Below are positions 29,445 to 36,090 of a stretch of DNA of 64,000 bases, in pieces (positions within the stretch are counted from its first letter, which is position 1; each line of letters starts with the position of its first letter). Source of the DNA: CAWGYT01 sp963826795 (lineage in GTDB: Bacteria; Planctomycetota; Planctomycetia; Pirellulales; Pirellulaceae); contig CAWGYT010000020.1 in the NCBI GenBank assembly GCA_963826795.1, positions 434,001-498,000 on the forward strand, read 5' to 3'. A program made the position numbers and the translations under genes. The notes beneath the pieces were generated by a model that saw only the letters and a list, made by a program, of their open reading frames with translations, searched no databases and was not told the origin of the DNA.

Positions 29445-29537
29445 CCGACGAACGACCCGCATCACGGGGCGGCGCGATACGCGTTGTTTTCAAAGCCGAC
29501 CCGATCGCCGGCTCCGTTGCATGCGATTGTTCTGCGG
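29445..29537 (-). other. attC site a (between cassettes 6 and 7)
   Basis: 93 bp. On the minus strand: R'' CCGCAGAAC (29537-29529), an imperfect inverted pair (CGCATGCAACGGAGCCGGCG against CGCCGCCCCGTGATGCGGG) and R' GTTCGTCGG (29453-29445). R'' is exactly complementary to the start of its own cassette, GTTCTGCGG at 30558-30550. That relation is expected only if the cassette was inserted as a circle by an integron integrase. Confidence 0.88.
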
Positions 29538-29546
29538 TTCTTGCCC

Positions 29547-29949
29547 TTACCAGCGGACAAGCTTCAAGTCTTCAACGTGCGTGAAGTGTTCGTCGCGTGT
29601 CGCGAGCGTTAATGAGTGTTGCATAGCGATGGCTGCGATCCAAATATCATTGTCGGGAATTGGCCGACCTTGTTGTCGGAGCGACGTCTTTATCTGTCCG
29701 TAGAATCTGGCCGTAGAATCTGGCCGTATCGATATCGCACGATACCGTCACTGTATCGCGGATAAACTCCTCAACACGGTCACACTTCCGCCGAACCATT
29801 CCAGAGTTCAGTGCACCGTAGAACAGCTAACCGATGACGGTACTGGAAACGTACAGTTGATCCGCCGCTTCCGGACGGTCTATGACCGATTGATCTTCGA
29901 TCAAGAAGGCAATAACGACATTTGTGTCAAGCAGAATTCTACCACTCAT
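29547..29949 (-). pseudogene. PIN-domain (VapC-like) toxin, inactivated
   Basis: Starts at ATG 29949, overlapping the stop of the antitoxin gene (ATGAGTGGTAG). It opens with the PIN motif RILLDTNVVIAF and continues well, but a TAG stops it at the codon after STVIG, where relatives usually have Glu. A 14-bp tandem duplication (GGCCAGATTCTACG twice, near 29700-29730) then shifts the frame. After the duplication the other frame reads to the normal end: RPIPDNDIWIAAIAMQHS, LATRDEHF, LKLVRW, stop at 29547. PIN toxins are Mg-dependent RNases; the two lesions should abolish this one. Confidence 0.85.
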
Positions 29950-30163
29950 CCAGATTCACCTGTTCGCATCCTGCCTCAATTGCCTCAACCATTGCCTTAC
30001 CTTCGTCGGGATCAATGGTGCCAACGTGTTTTCTAAGTTGGTCGACGGACATGCCTTGACCGAGGCCCCGTAGTGCGCGTACGAACTCAAGAACACGGCG
30101 CTGTGCGTCGGGTGCAAGGTTGCCGAGTTCGGCGACGATCTGCGATGGGATATCTGTAGTCAT
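29939..30163 (-). CDS. Antitoxin-like protein of PIN toxin module (cassette 6)
   Basis: 74 aa, intact (MTTDIPSQIVAELGNL...VNLDEW). It has a helical 'LAPDAQRRVLEFVRAL' segment like short VapB-type or DUF2281-like antitoxins. Its stop overlaps the start of the PIN toxin pseudogene, the classic toxin-antitoxin arrangement. The toxin is broken, the antitoxin is not. It lies in cassette 6 between attC b and attC a. Confidence 0.7.
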   Translation of the reverse strand: MTTDIPSQIVAELGNLAPDAQRRVLEFVRALRGLGQGMSVDQLRKHVGTIDPDEGKAMVEAIEAGCEQVNLDEW

Positions 30164-30221
30164 GATGTCCCCATTGTACAGGATTTGGCAATAGCGACCG
30201 ATGGTTTGGGGTCGTCTTCTC

Positions 30222-30518
30222 TCACCAACTGAAAAGGAAGGTAGGTTCCTGACAGAATAACATCCCGAGTATCGCCAAGAAAAGGCAAGCCGCCACGATC
30301 TCGGTACGCAATGCCCAACGGTGTCCGAGGATCATCGCCACAGCTGCCGTTCCAAGCGGCAGGACAATCGCGGTTTTGCTACCAAAGTTGGCTAGGTAGA
30401 ATCCGAACAAGCCGACGGCCAGAACTACCCAACCAGCCAAGCAAAGTCGACGTGTGAGAAGTGTACCGTTCAATTGCTGCATCTTTGTCAACCGCGGGTA
30501 TCGATTCGCCGCGTCCAC
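30222..30518 (-). CDS. Small membrane protein (integron cassette 6)
   Basis: 98 aa from GTG 30518, or 86 aa from ATG 30482. Three hydrophobic helices (CLAGWVVLAVGLFGFYLA; TAIVLPLGTAAVAMILG; EIVAACLFLAILGMLF). No recognisable family. It is the first gene of cassette 6, beginning about 40 bp after the attC b recombination point. It is followed, 58 bp downstream, by the antitoxin/toxin pair. Confidence 0.6.
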   Translation of the reverse strand: MDAANRYPRLTKMQQLNGTLLTRRLCLAGWVVLAVGLFGFYLANFGSKTAIVLPLGTAAVAMILGHRWALRTEIVAACLFLAILGMLFCQEPTFLFSW

Positions 30519-30549
30519 GAGGCTACCCGGAGTTTCACCTCCGTCGCGC

Positions 30550-30644
30550 CCGCAGAACGACCCGCATCACGGGGCGGCGGCAGTTGACGTTGATTTCAAA
30601 ATCCGCCGGCCACCGCCGCTCCCGTGCATGCGATGGTTCGTCGG
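30550..30644 (-). other. attC site b (between cassettes 5 and 6)
   Basis: 95 bp. Minus strand: R'' CCGACGAAC (30644-30636), arms CGCATGCACGGGAGCGGCGG and CGCCGCCCCGTGATGCGGG, R' GTTCTGCGG (30558-30550). R'' is exactly complementary to the start of its own cassette at attC c (GTTCGTCGG, 31097-31089). Close relative of site a. Confidence 0.88.
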
Positions 30645-30724
30645 ATTTGAAGCGTGAATTGATTCTCCATCGTATCAAGCAGGCCATTGTCGCGACAATC
30701 TGGCGGAACCAACTATGCCCGGAT

Positions 30725-31072
30725 TCACGGCAGGTCGAATTCTTCTTCAAGTTCCATGACGAGTTCAACGACATCGAGCGAGTCAGCGCCAATCGCATCG
30801 AACAACGCGGGGTTGTTGGCGACCCGATCGCGTTCAACGCCAAGTTGACTTGCAACGATCTCGAGTATGCGATCCTTGCGTTCTCGGGATTGCTGCGTAT
30901 CGAATAGTTGAGCTGTGTCCGCAGTTCGGATGAACCAGACGAGTTGACCGCAACGCGGACACGTCGCATCACCGATGAAAACGGAAGGTTCGACGATCAC
31001 GTTTGCAAGACAAAGCGGGCATGATGTCGGCTGACCTTCAGGCGTACGTGATGAGATTGTCATTTCATCCAC
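30725..31072 (-). CDS. Zinc-ribbon / acyl-carrier-protein-like fusion (integron cassette 5)
   Basis: 115 aa. The N-terminal half has a four-Cys zinc ribbon (CPLC...CPRC). The C-terminal half matches an acyl carrier protein from helix I through helix II, with the phosphopantetheine attachment motif GADSLDVVELVMELEEEF. It then stops after DLP, before the usual helix III (normally a further ~20 residues, 'DEDAEKI...'). The serine needed for phosphopantetheinylation is present. Either helix III was lost or the protein is a minimal carrier. The fusion is unusual; I know of no characterised example. Sole gene of cassette 5, starting 17 bp from the attC c recombination point. Confidence 0.72.
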   Translation of the reverse strand: MDEMTISSRTPEGQPTSCPLCLANVIVEPSVFIGDATCPRCGQLVWFIRTADTAQLFDTQQSRERKDRILEIVASQLGVERDRVANNPALFDAIGADSLDVVELVMELEEEFDLP

Positions 31073-31088
31073 CGACGATGTGCTTGCT

Positions 31089-31183
31089 CCGACGAACGAC
31101 CAAAATCACCCGGTTGCCGCCAAGTAATTTTGATTTCATAAAACGCCCGATCGGCAACTCGGGTGCATTTTTTTGTTCAACCG
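31089..31183 (-). other. attC site c (between cassettes 4 and 5)
   Basis: 95 bp. Minus strand: R'' CGGTTGAAC (31183-31175), inverted arms AAAATGCACCCGAGTTGCCG and GGCGGCAACCGGGTGATTTT, R' GTTCGTCGG (31097-31089). It belongs to the same sub-family as attC f (AAATGCACCGGAGTTGCCGG...GGCAACCCGGTGATTTT) and differs from the a/b/d type. The start of its own cassette could not be matched. Confidence 0.82.
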
Positions 31184-31232
31184 AGGATTTGAGCTTTGGC
31201 TGCGCGAAGTCGAATCCTTACTTGTTACGAAT
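31175..31232 (-). other. Possible short attC site overlapping attC c
   Basis: Minus strand: ATTCGTAAC (31232-31224) is exactly complementary to GTTACGAAT, the cassette start at attC d (31578-31570). A small hairpin GGATT/AATCC follows, then GTTGAAC, which fits the R' consensus GTTRRRY. At ~58 bp it resembles short attC sites of other integrons. It shares its last bases with the R'' of attC c. Tentative. Confidence 0.45.
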
Positions 31233-31569
31233 GTCTTCAGTCTGGATCGAGCATGTCGACCGAGTTGTTCCTTGCTGTTCTAAGCATATCGAGCCGGAAC
31301 GGGAGAATCAATGTTGGGTGAGTTGAGCCTCCAAGGGAAAGGTCATCATGCGGCGCAGGTATTCAAAGCGTCGCGATGGCCGAAAGAGTTGAGCCAGCGG
31401 TCAGTGGGCCACCCAGTCTTCATCATCCGGCAGCCTGCTGTGCGGACCCAAGACGTATCCAACTGAAACCTGGCGGGCATGACGATCTCAATGCGGCTTC
31501 AGGCGAATCAAGTGCCTTCGCCCTGCCACGTCGCGTCCCAACCGCGTCAGCGCTGAACGGCATGCGTTC
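31233..31569. other. Cassette 4: no intact gene
   Basis: 337 bp between attC d and the putative short attC. On the minus strand there are only two short frames (27 and 44 codons) and a stretch with coding character that carries an internal stop ('LPDDEDWVAH', stop, 'PLAQLFRPSRRFEYLRRMMTFP', ending near 31313). This may be a decayed cassette gene or a geneless cassette. Nothing on the plus strand is convincing. Confidence 0.5.
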
Positions 31570-31664
31570 ATTCGTAACGTCAGCGATCAGCGGGCGGCGG
31601 GTGCGGACTCTCCACCGTCAGAAACGCCACCACCGCCGCTCCGTTGCATCGCATGGTTCGCCAT
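31570..31664 (-). other. attC site d (between cassettes 3 and 4)
   Basis: 95 bp. Minus strand: R'' ATGGCGAAC (31664-31656), arm CATGCGATGCAACGGAGCGG, matching arm CCGCCGCCCGCTGATCGCTG, R' GTTACGAAT (31578-31570). Clearly the same sub-family as sites a and b. Its R'' (GCGAAC) is not a full complement of the start of cassette 3 (GTTATGCC), so that cassette may be chimeric or the box drifted. Confidence 0.78.
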
Positions 31665-31817
31665 CGGCTTTCGTGCAGGACGCCGAACATAGGTGCGGCC
31701 TGAAGATTCTTGCCGACGTCGAAGTTCCGCGAAAATGCGATCAAGATCAAAGTCCATTTCGGCGCCCAATCGGTGTCGGATGCGTTTGATTTCAGCAGTA
31801 GGATCAGGAACCATCAT
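31587..31817 (-). CDS. Partner protein of PIN toxin module (cassette 3)
   Basis: 76 aa from the ATG-ATG overlapping the end of the PIN pseudogene. Residues 2-52 ('VPDPTAEIKRIRHRLGAEMDFDLDRIFAELRRRQESSGRTYVRR') look like the small helical protein often found next to this class of PIN proteins, probably the antitoxin (from memory of family neighbourhoods). The last ~25 residues (ANHAMQRSGGGGVSDGG...) are simply the translation of attC d, so the natural gene ended at or before the cassette junction. Open and apparently intact. Confidence 0.6.
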   Translation of the reverse strand: MMVPDPTAEIKRIRHRLGAEMDFDLDRIFAELRRRQESSGRTYVRRPARKPMANHAMQRSGGGGVSDGGESAPAAR

Positions 31818-32286
31818 ATGCCTCCAGCAATTGCTCGGGCGTGCAGATCGTCGTCGGCTCGAATCCGGCGTCGCGACAAACCGCTTCGATCAAATGTTGC
31901 GTCGCAGGATTCAGTATATGCTTAAAGTTCTAGGTCGCCAAGAAATCGATGCCGTTCACGGCAGCGATCCCGATATGGGCCGCATCCCGAGGCTCCGATC
32001 CCGGTACGGCATTGCGGTCAATCAGAAGATCGGCAAGCGACTGAGCCTCTAGCGGGGCTTCCAGTAGTGCGATTCCATCAAGTTCTCTGATGCGTTCCGC
32101 TGCGGCGTCAGGATCACCCGAACTGCATTCGTCAACAACCAATTCTGAGGCGAAGAGTTCGTATCGAGTCTTTGCAGTCATCCATTAGCGTCGCGTAATC
32201 TGTTGGCGTGCAGAAACGAGCGCATCGGGATGAAGGCGTCCCGCGATGTTCCCAATCACTTTGGTTTCAAGATAGACAGTTTGCAT
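31804..32286 (-). pseudogene. PIN-domain toxin with two in-frame stops (cassette 3)
   Basis: One continuous 161-codon frame from ATG 32286 (MQTVYLETKVIGNIAGRL...) to TGA 31804, interrupted by TAA (32187-32185, after QQITRR) and TAG (31932-31930, after IDFLAT). Relatives have Trp at both places ('TRxWW' and 'LLTWNFRHI'). No frameshift is present. Conserved PIN acids are visible: the first-strand motif is VYLET, then ELVVDECSSGDPDAA and PRDAAHIGIAAVNGIDFL, and the end NPATQHLIEAVCRDAGFEPTTICTPEQLLE. It is inactive unless stops are read through. The following small gene begins inside its last codons. Confidence 0.85.
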
Positions 32287-32310
32287 CGATCATCCTTGAT
32301 TGGCGACGTT

Positions 32311-32384
<74 letters not shown>

Positions 32385-32391
<7 letters not shown>

Positions 32392-33029
32392 ACGTTCGAC
32401 AGGAACCATCCCGTGTAGGTAAGCATGCCCCCGACGGCAGCGCCAAGAGGAATCGCGCAGCATAAGCCAAGAAAGCCAAACCCGGCGTTCAAAACAATCG
32501 CAGACGCGAGGAGAGCGCATGTCACAACGATCATTGCCGTGACTCGTGCCTGCGGCCGATGATCCTCGCGCGGGCCAACGGTTTGTATGGCGGTGCCGAC
32601 GAAAACGCGAAACAGCCAACCGGCAATTGCGCCAGCCACAGGGACAAGCATCGCATAAAGGCTGAATGGCGTGCCGAATAGCCAAACACAGGGAACAAGT
32701 ACAAAGCCAATCACAAGTCCAATGGCCACTGAGTTGATCCGCTCGACCCATGCAGGTGGTGATTGCAGTGGAGTAGTTTCAATTGCTTTTTCTTCAGGTA
32801 GCGGTTCACCGTTGTTTTTGGGAGGTTCCGCAACTCCAGAAAGTACTCGGACAATCACTCGGCGCGTGTTGCCACCCACAACTATGACGTCTGAATCTGG
32901 ATCGATCCACCCGCCCTCCGATGAAGCATCGATCGTGTGACCGTTCACCGAAACGCGGCCGGTTGGTTTCAACGGGCCAAGTGTTGTGCCGCTATCGCCA
33001 ATCTGAATTGAGGTGCGTTTAGGTTGCAT
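32385..33029 (-). CDS. NfeD-OB-like membrane protein (integron cassette 2)
   Basis: 214 aa from ATG 33029; TTG 33038 is an alternative. The N-terminus resembles the C-terminal OB-fold of NfeD/clp-protease-like proteins ('GPLKPTGRVSVNGHTIDASSEGGWIDPDSDVIVV', then 'RRVIVRV'). After a linker come four hydrophobic segments (VAIGLVIGFVLVPCVWLFG; LYAMLVPVAGAIAGWLF; AMIVVTCALLASAIVL; GFLGLCCAIPLGAAVGGML). In ordinary NfeD the OB-fold follows the helices; here it precedes them. It is the second gene of a two-gene cassette, 21 bp after the small membrane gene. Its stop codon lies in the R'' box of attC e. Confidence 0.72.
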
Positions 33030-33050
33030 GTGCAGCAAACTATAGAGCCA

Positions 33051-33356
33051 TTACCGTGACAATTCTCGCTTGTGTCTCGCAGACATGCGAAAAAGTCGCC
33101 CGAACCGAACCGCGGCGACAACTGATAAAACCGTGCCGATTCCAAGTGCCTTCCATATTGGTGGTTTCCAGATGATCAGGAAGTAGAAAAAGGCAGCCAG
33201 CGCGAGCGATCCAATCAACGCGGCAATGCCACCTAAAAGCATTTCGCCAACCACAAGGTATCTCGGGGGTCTTCGGCCTGTCGGCGTCGGACTAGGGGCA
33301 CCATGTTCGGACGGTGCGTAAGGATTGTTGGTGGGATCAGTCACGATGACCTTCAT
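33051..33356 (-). CDS. Small membrane protein (integron cassette 2)
   Basis: 101 aa from ATG 33356; the open frame extends further upstream only through attC f and is excluded. Soluble N-terminal ~35 residues with Pro/Thr (TDPTNNPYAPSEHG...), then two hydrophobic helices (GEMLLGGIAALIGSLALAAFFYFLIIW and ALGIGTVLSVVAAVRFG) and a basic end. The ATG lies one base after the R' box (GTTATCCGa-ATG), so there is no room for a cassette-borne ribosome-binding site. No family recognised. First gene of cassette 2. Confidence 0.6.
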   Translation of the reverse strand: MKVIVTDPTNNPYAPSEHGAPSPTPTGRRPPRYLVVGEMLLGGIAALIGSLALAAFFYFLIIWKPPIWKALGIGTVLSVVAAVRFGRLFRMSARHKRELSR

Positions 33357-33357
33357 T

Positions 33358-33450
33358 CGGATAACGTCTAAAATCACCGGGTTGCCGCCAGTGACGTTGA
33401 CTTCAATTTCGGCCCGGCCGGCAACTCCGGTGCATTTTCTTGTTCGTCGG
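33358..33450 (-). other. attC site f (between cassettes 1 and 2)
   Basis: 93 bp. Minus strand: R'' CCGACGAAC (33450-33442), arms AAAATGCACCGGAGTTGCCG and GGCGGCAACCCGGTGATTTT, R' GTTATCCG (33365-33358). R'' is exactly complementary to the first core site GTTCGTCGG at 33937-33929. Same sub-family as attC c. Confidence 0.87.
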
Positions 33451-33510
33451 CGTTTGGCGGGTAGGTGATGACCCCGCATGTTGTTAACGTACCTGCCGCG
33501 ATCCGGGGGC

Positions 33511-33870
33511 TCAAGCATCCACATTGTCAATTGAGATGCGATGCGATTCAGCGACAATTTCGCACCATTCATCTTCGTTGTGGGCGACGATGAAGTGACT
33601 GGCAGGTTCAGTTTCGCCAAGGGCGAGGCATTCCCGCAGCATCGTGACGAGAGTGGAATCCTCAATCGTGTAGAAGCCCTCGCCGGGAAAACCGGGAAGT
33701 GGGCAGAAATGTGAAAACTGAAAGTGCGAAACGTTTTGGAAGCGAAAGCGAATGAGTCGATCCTGCCAATCACGGAAATCGAGTTCAACGCCCGTATCAT
33801 CGGTGCGGAACCGGAAGCTCGATTCCGGGTCATGAAACGAAATGTCCGTGTCGATTCGCTGCCAGTTCAT
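33511..33870 (-). CDS. Hypothetical protein (integron cassette 1)
   Basis: 119 aa, soluble, no signal or TM (MNWQRIDTDISFHDPESSF...HRISIDNVDA). Rich in aromatic residues around 'RFRFQNVSHFQFSHFCPLP'. I do not recognise a domain. It is the sole gene of the integrase-proximal cassette, starting about 65 bp after the first core site, with its end 60 bp before attC f. Promoter-proximal position would make it the best expressed cassette gene. Confidence 0.65.
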   Translation of the reverse strand: MNWQRIDTDISFHDPESSFRFRTDDTGVELDFRDWQDRLIRFRFQNVSHFQFSHFCPLPGFPGEGFYTIEDSTLVTMLRECLALGETEPASHFIVAHNEDEWCEIVAESHRISIDNVDA

Positions 33871-33928
33871 ACCTGTTGTGTCGTAGATGTAATTCGATGT
33901 CGGAAGAAGTGAGTTGCCACTCTTCCAG

Positions 33929-33937
33929 CCGACGAAC
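33929..33937 (-). other. First core site of the array (attI-type position)
   Basis: GTTCGTCGG on the minus strand, with no paired R''/hairpin on its integrase side. It is the start of cassette 1 (complementary to that cassette's R'' in attC f) and lies about 565 bp from the start of the oppositely oriented integrase, where attI is expected in a standard integron. The integrase-side limits of attI cannot be defined by eye. Confidence 0.7.
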
Positions 33938-34500
33938 TTGTATTTCTACGCGGGTAAATCTCGCAGCATAATCCGTTCTGCGAGCGTTATGGGCGACGCA
34001 TATCCCGCCCCCTCGATGAGGTTACCAATTGCCGTTCGTTGTCACAAGCTTTTTCTGCGAAACGGCGACTTGGCGGTTTTCTCAACCGCTTTTTTTCCGG
34101 GGCGATAATGCCCAGATTCCTTCCGCGGATGCGGCGCATTATTCGTGATGTTACCGCCACGCGTGTCGGTATACTCTCCTACCGACTCCACCCTGTTCCT
34201 CAACCATCCGCGTGGCCCTACATCGCCCGCAACGCTTGCCACGCGCCGAGGCGGCACCGCAAGTCCCATCCGCAAGACGGTCATCGCAACGGAACGCTCG
34301 AATCGATTTGAGGCAGCGGCTTCGATTCGCAGCCGGCGGTTGCAAGGTAATTGAAGAGGAGACGGCTCGTGGATATCGTACGTACCGTACACACCCTTTC
34401 ATCACACCGTAGTTGCCACACCGCAGTTGCCCAAGCAGCGCGGCTATTCACGGCAATGCCTGTGGGTGCCAAGTTATGCCCCCGGAAAGGATGCTCGCAT
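33938..34500. other. Integron leader region (attI side, divergent promoters expected)
   Basis: 563 bp between the first core site and the integrase start. I see no convincing gene; several open frames on both strands overlap one another without coding character. It should contain the rest of attI, the cassette promoter (leftward) and the integrase promoter (rightward). A short symmetric run, GTACGTACCGTACAC, lies at about 34380-34394 upstream of the integrase and could be an operator; this is a guess. Confidence 0.5.
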
Positions 34501-35673
34501 ATGTCGCAACCCGCTTCGAATTCTCCCAACGGGACGACGCACCCCACGGAATCCAAGTTAGAGTCACTCCCCGTTCAACCAAGCGGTGACGATTCCGCCA
34601 AGAACACCTCGAACTCGCCTGTCGGCAAGGGGTGTAACCGGCCCGCCGCCGAAGCACGCACCGACTCGGTTCCTGAAGACTCGACAGCGGCTCGCGAATC
34701 GCATCCGGATCGGATTGCTCGGCCTCCCAAGCTTCTCGATCAGGTCCGTCACCGCCTGCGGGTGATGCATCGAATGATGAGCACGGAGAAGCAATATGTT
34801 TCCTGGATCCGCCGCTATATCCTCTTTCATCGCAAACGCCATCCCCGCGAAATGGGTAAGAAAGAAATCGAACAGTTCCTCACCCATCTTGCCGTCGACG
34901 GCAAGGTCGCCGCGAGTACCCAAACCCAAGCACTCGCGGCACTCCTGTTTCTCTACAAAGAAGTGCTGAAGATACCGGTCGAGACGCTCGAAGGCGTCGT
35001 CCGTGCCAAGAAACCAAAGCGATTGCCCGTGGTCTTTTCAGCCGCCGAAGCGAACGTGGTGATCGCTCAGCTCGATGGCACCAGCCGGCTCATGGCAAGC
35101 CTGCTCTACGGCTCCGGACTCCGACTGAAGGAGTGCCTGAGGTTGCGGGTCAAGGACCTTGATTTTGAGCGGCGAGAAATCACGGTACGCGACGGCAAAG
35201 GAGCGAAAGATCGCGTCACGATTCTGCCGCAGCGATTGATCGAACCACTCCGGGCTCACCTTGATTCCGTCTACCACCAACACGAGGCGGCCCTGGAAGC
35301 CGGCTGCGGAGGCGTTTACCTGCCCCAAGCTCTAGAACGAAAATACCCTCAGGCACCCAACCAGGGGGCTTGGCAATATGTCTTTCCAGCCGATCAGCCT
35401 TCCGTCGATCCCCGCACGGGAAGGCGACGACGTCATCACCTGGGCGAAGGCGTCTTGCAGGGCGCGGTTCGGCGAGCCATCGACCGCGCGGGTGTTGACC
35501 GGCACGCGAGCTGCCATACGTTTCGCCATTCGTTCGCCACGCAGCTCTTGCTGGGCGGCACCGACATCCGAACGGTCCAAGATCTACTTGGACATAAGGA
35601 TGTTCGCACCACGCAGGTCTACACGCACGTTATCGGCACAAATCGGTTGGGCGTGCGAAGTCCAATCGACTGA
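34501..35673 (+). CDS. intI: Integron integrase (IntI-type tyrosine recombinase)
   Basis: 390 aa from ATG 34501, preceded by GGAAAGGA; an ATG at 34351 in frame is less likely. A ~75-residue low-complexity extension precedes the usual IntI start '[13 protein letters not shown]'. Core blocks are [17 protein letters not shown] and [14 protein letters not shown]; catalytic Arg in [32 protein letters not shown] (His/Arg); [16 protein letters not shown] (Tyr nucleophile). Between the two catalytic halves it has the IntI-specific insert ([19 protein letters not shown]...[11 protein letters not shown]), which separates IntI from XerC/D and binds folded attC hairpins. It is transcribed away from the cassettes, the standard integron layout. 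Intact. Confidence 0.95.
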   Translation: MSQPASNSPNGTTHPTESKLESLPVQPSGDDSAKNTSNSPVGKGCNRPAAEARTDSVPEDSTAARESHPDRIARPPKLLDQVRHRLRVMHRMMSTEKQYVSWIRRYILFHRKRHPREMGKKEIEQFLTHLAVDGKVAASTQTQALAALLFLYKEVLKIPVETLEGVVRAKKPKRLPVVFSAAEANVVIAQLDGTSRLMASLLYGSGLRLKECLRLRVKDLDFERREITVRDGKGAKDRVTILPQRLIEPLRAHLDSVYHQHEAALEAGCGGVYLPQALERKYPQAPNQGAWQYVFPADQPSVDPRTGRRRRHHLGEGVLQGAVRRAIDRAGVDRHASCHTFRHSFATQLLLGGTDIRTVQDLLGHKDVRTTQVYTHVIGTNRLGVRSPID

Positions 35674-36090
35674 GGTATCGCTTCATGGGCAAACCGTGAC
35701 CCACGCTCGCCAGCATGAATGTTACACTTCAACGAGACCCCCCGGCCCGGCCAAAACTCCCCGACGCCGTGCTCGCGAGCCCGAAGCAACCCGCCTCGTC
35801 CAACGCCTGGTTGCGTGGCGAAGACTCGCCGGAGCATGGGCTGGAGGGACATACGCTGCGATTCTCGCGGCACGCGTACGAGCGACGCGATATCGTCGTG
35901 CGATGTTTTCGGTCGACTGTGCCTATCACACATCGCCGGCATTCGGTGTAACAAGTCCAAGACGGTCTACAGGCTCCCAGACAGAAAACTCCAGACGGTC
36001 TATCAAAGAAAGTTCCAGACCCGCCACTCGATGCCCCTCACATCACCTTCTGCGCATTTGCCGTAAGTCGCCTCGAAAAACAGACCTGAC
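35674..36090. other. Spacer between integrase and IS element
   Basis: 417 bp with no convincing gene. At 35952 the motif CAAGTCCAAGACGGTCTAC, found repeatedly on the far side of the array, occurs again; a related CCAGACGGTCTATCAAAG follows at 35992. Ends with the left target-site copy of the IS (ACCTGAC, 36084-36090). Confidence 0.55.

Noticed and set aside
33051..33833. 260-aa minus-strand frame starting at 33833
   Set aside because: Its first ~160 codons run through cassette 1 out of frame and through attC f; only the part from ATG 33356 is a plausible gene.
33051..33870. Reverse-oriented integron (integrase facing the cassettes), as reported for some spirochaetes and planctomycetes
   Set aside because: Cassette genes and attC polarity are on the minus strand and the integrase on the plus strand reading away, which is the standard layout.
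34380..34394. LexA/SOS operator upstream of the integrase
   Set aside because: The symmetric run GTACGTACCGTACAC is suggestive, but I do not know a LexA motif for this group that it matches well enough to call.
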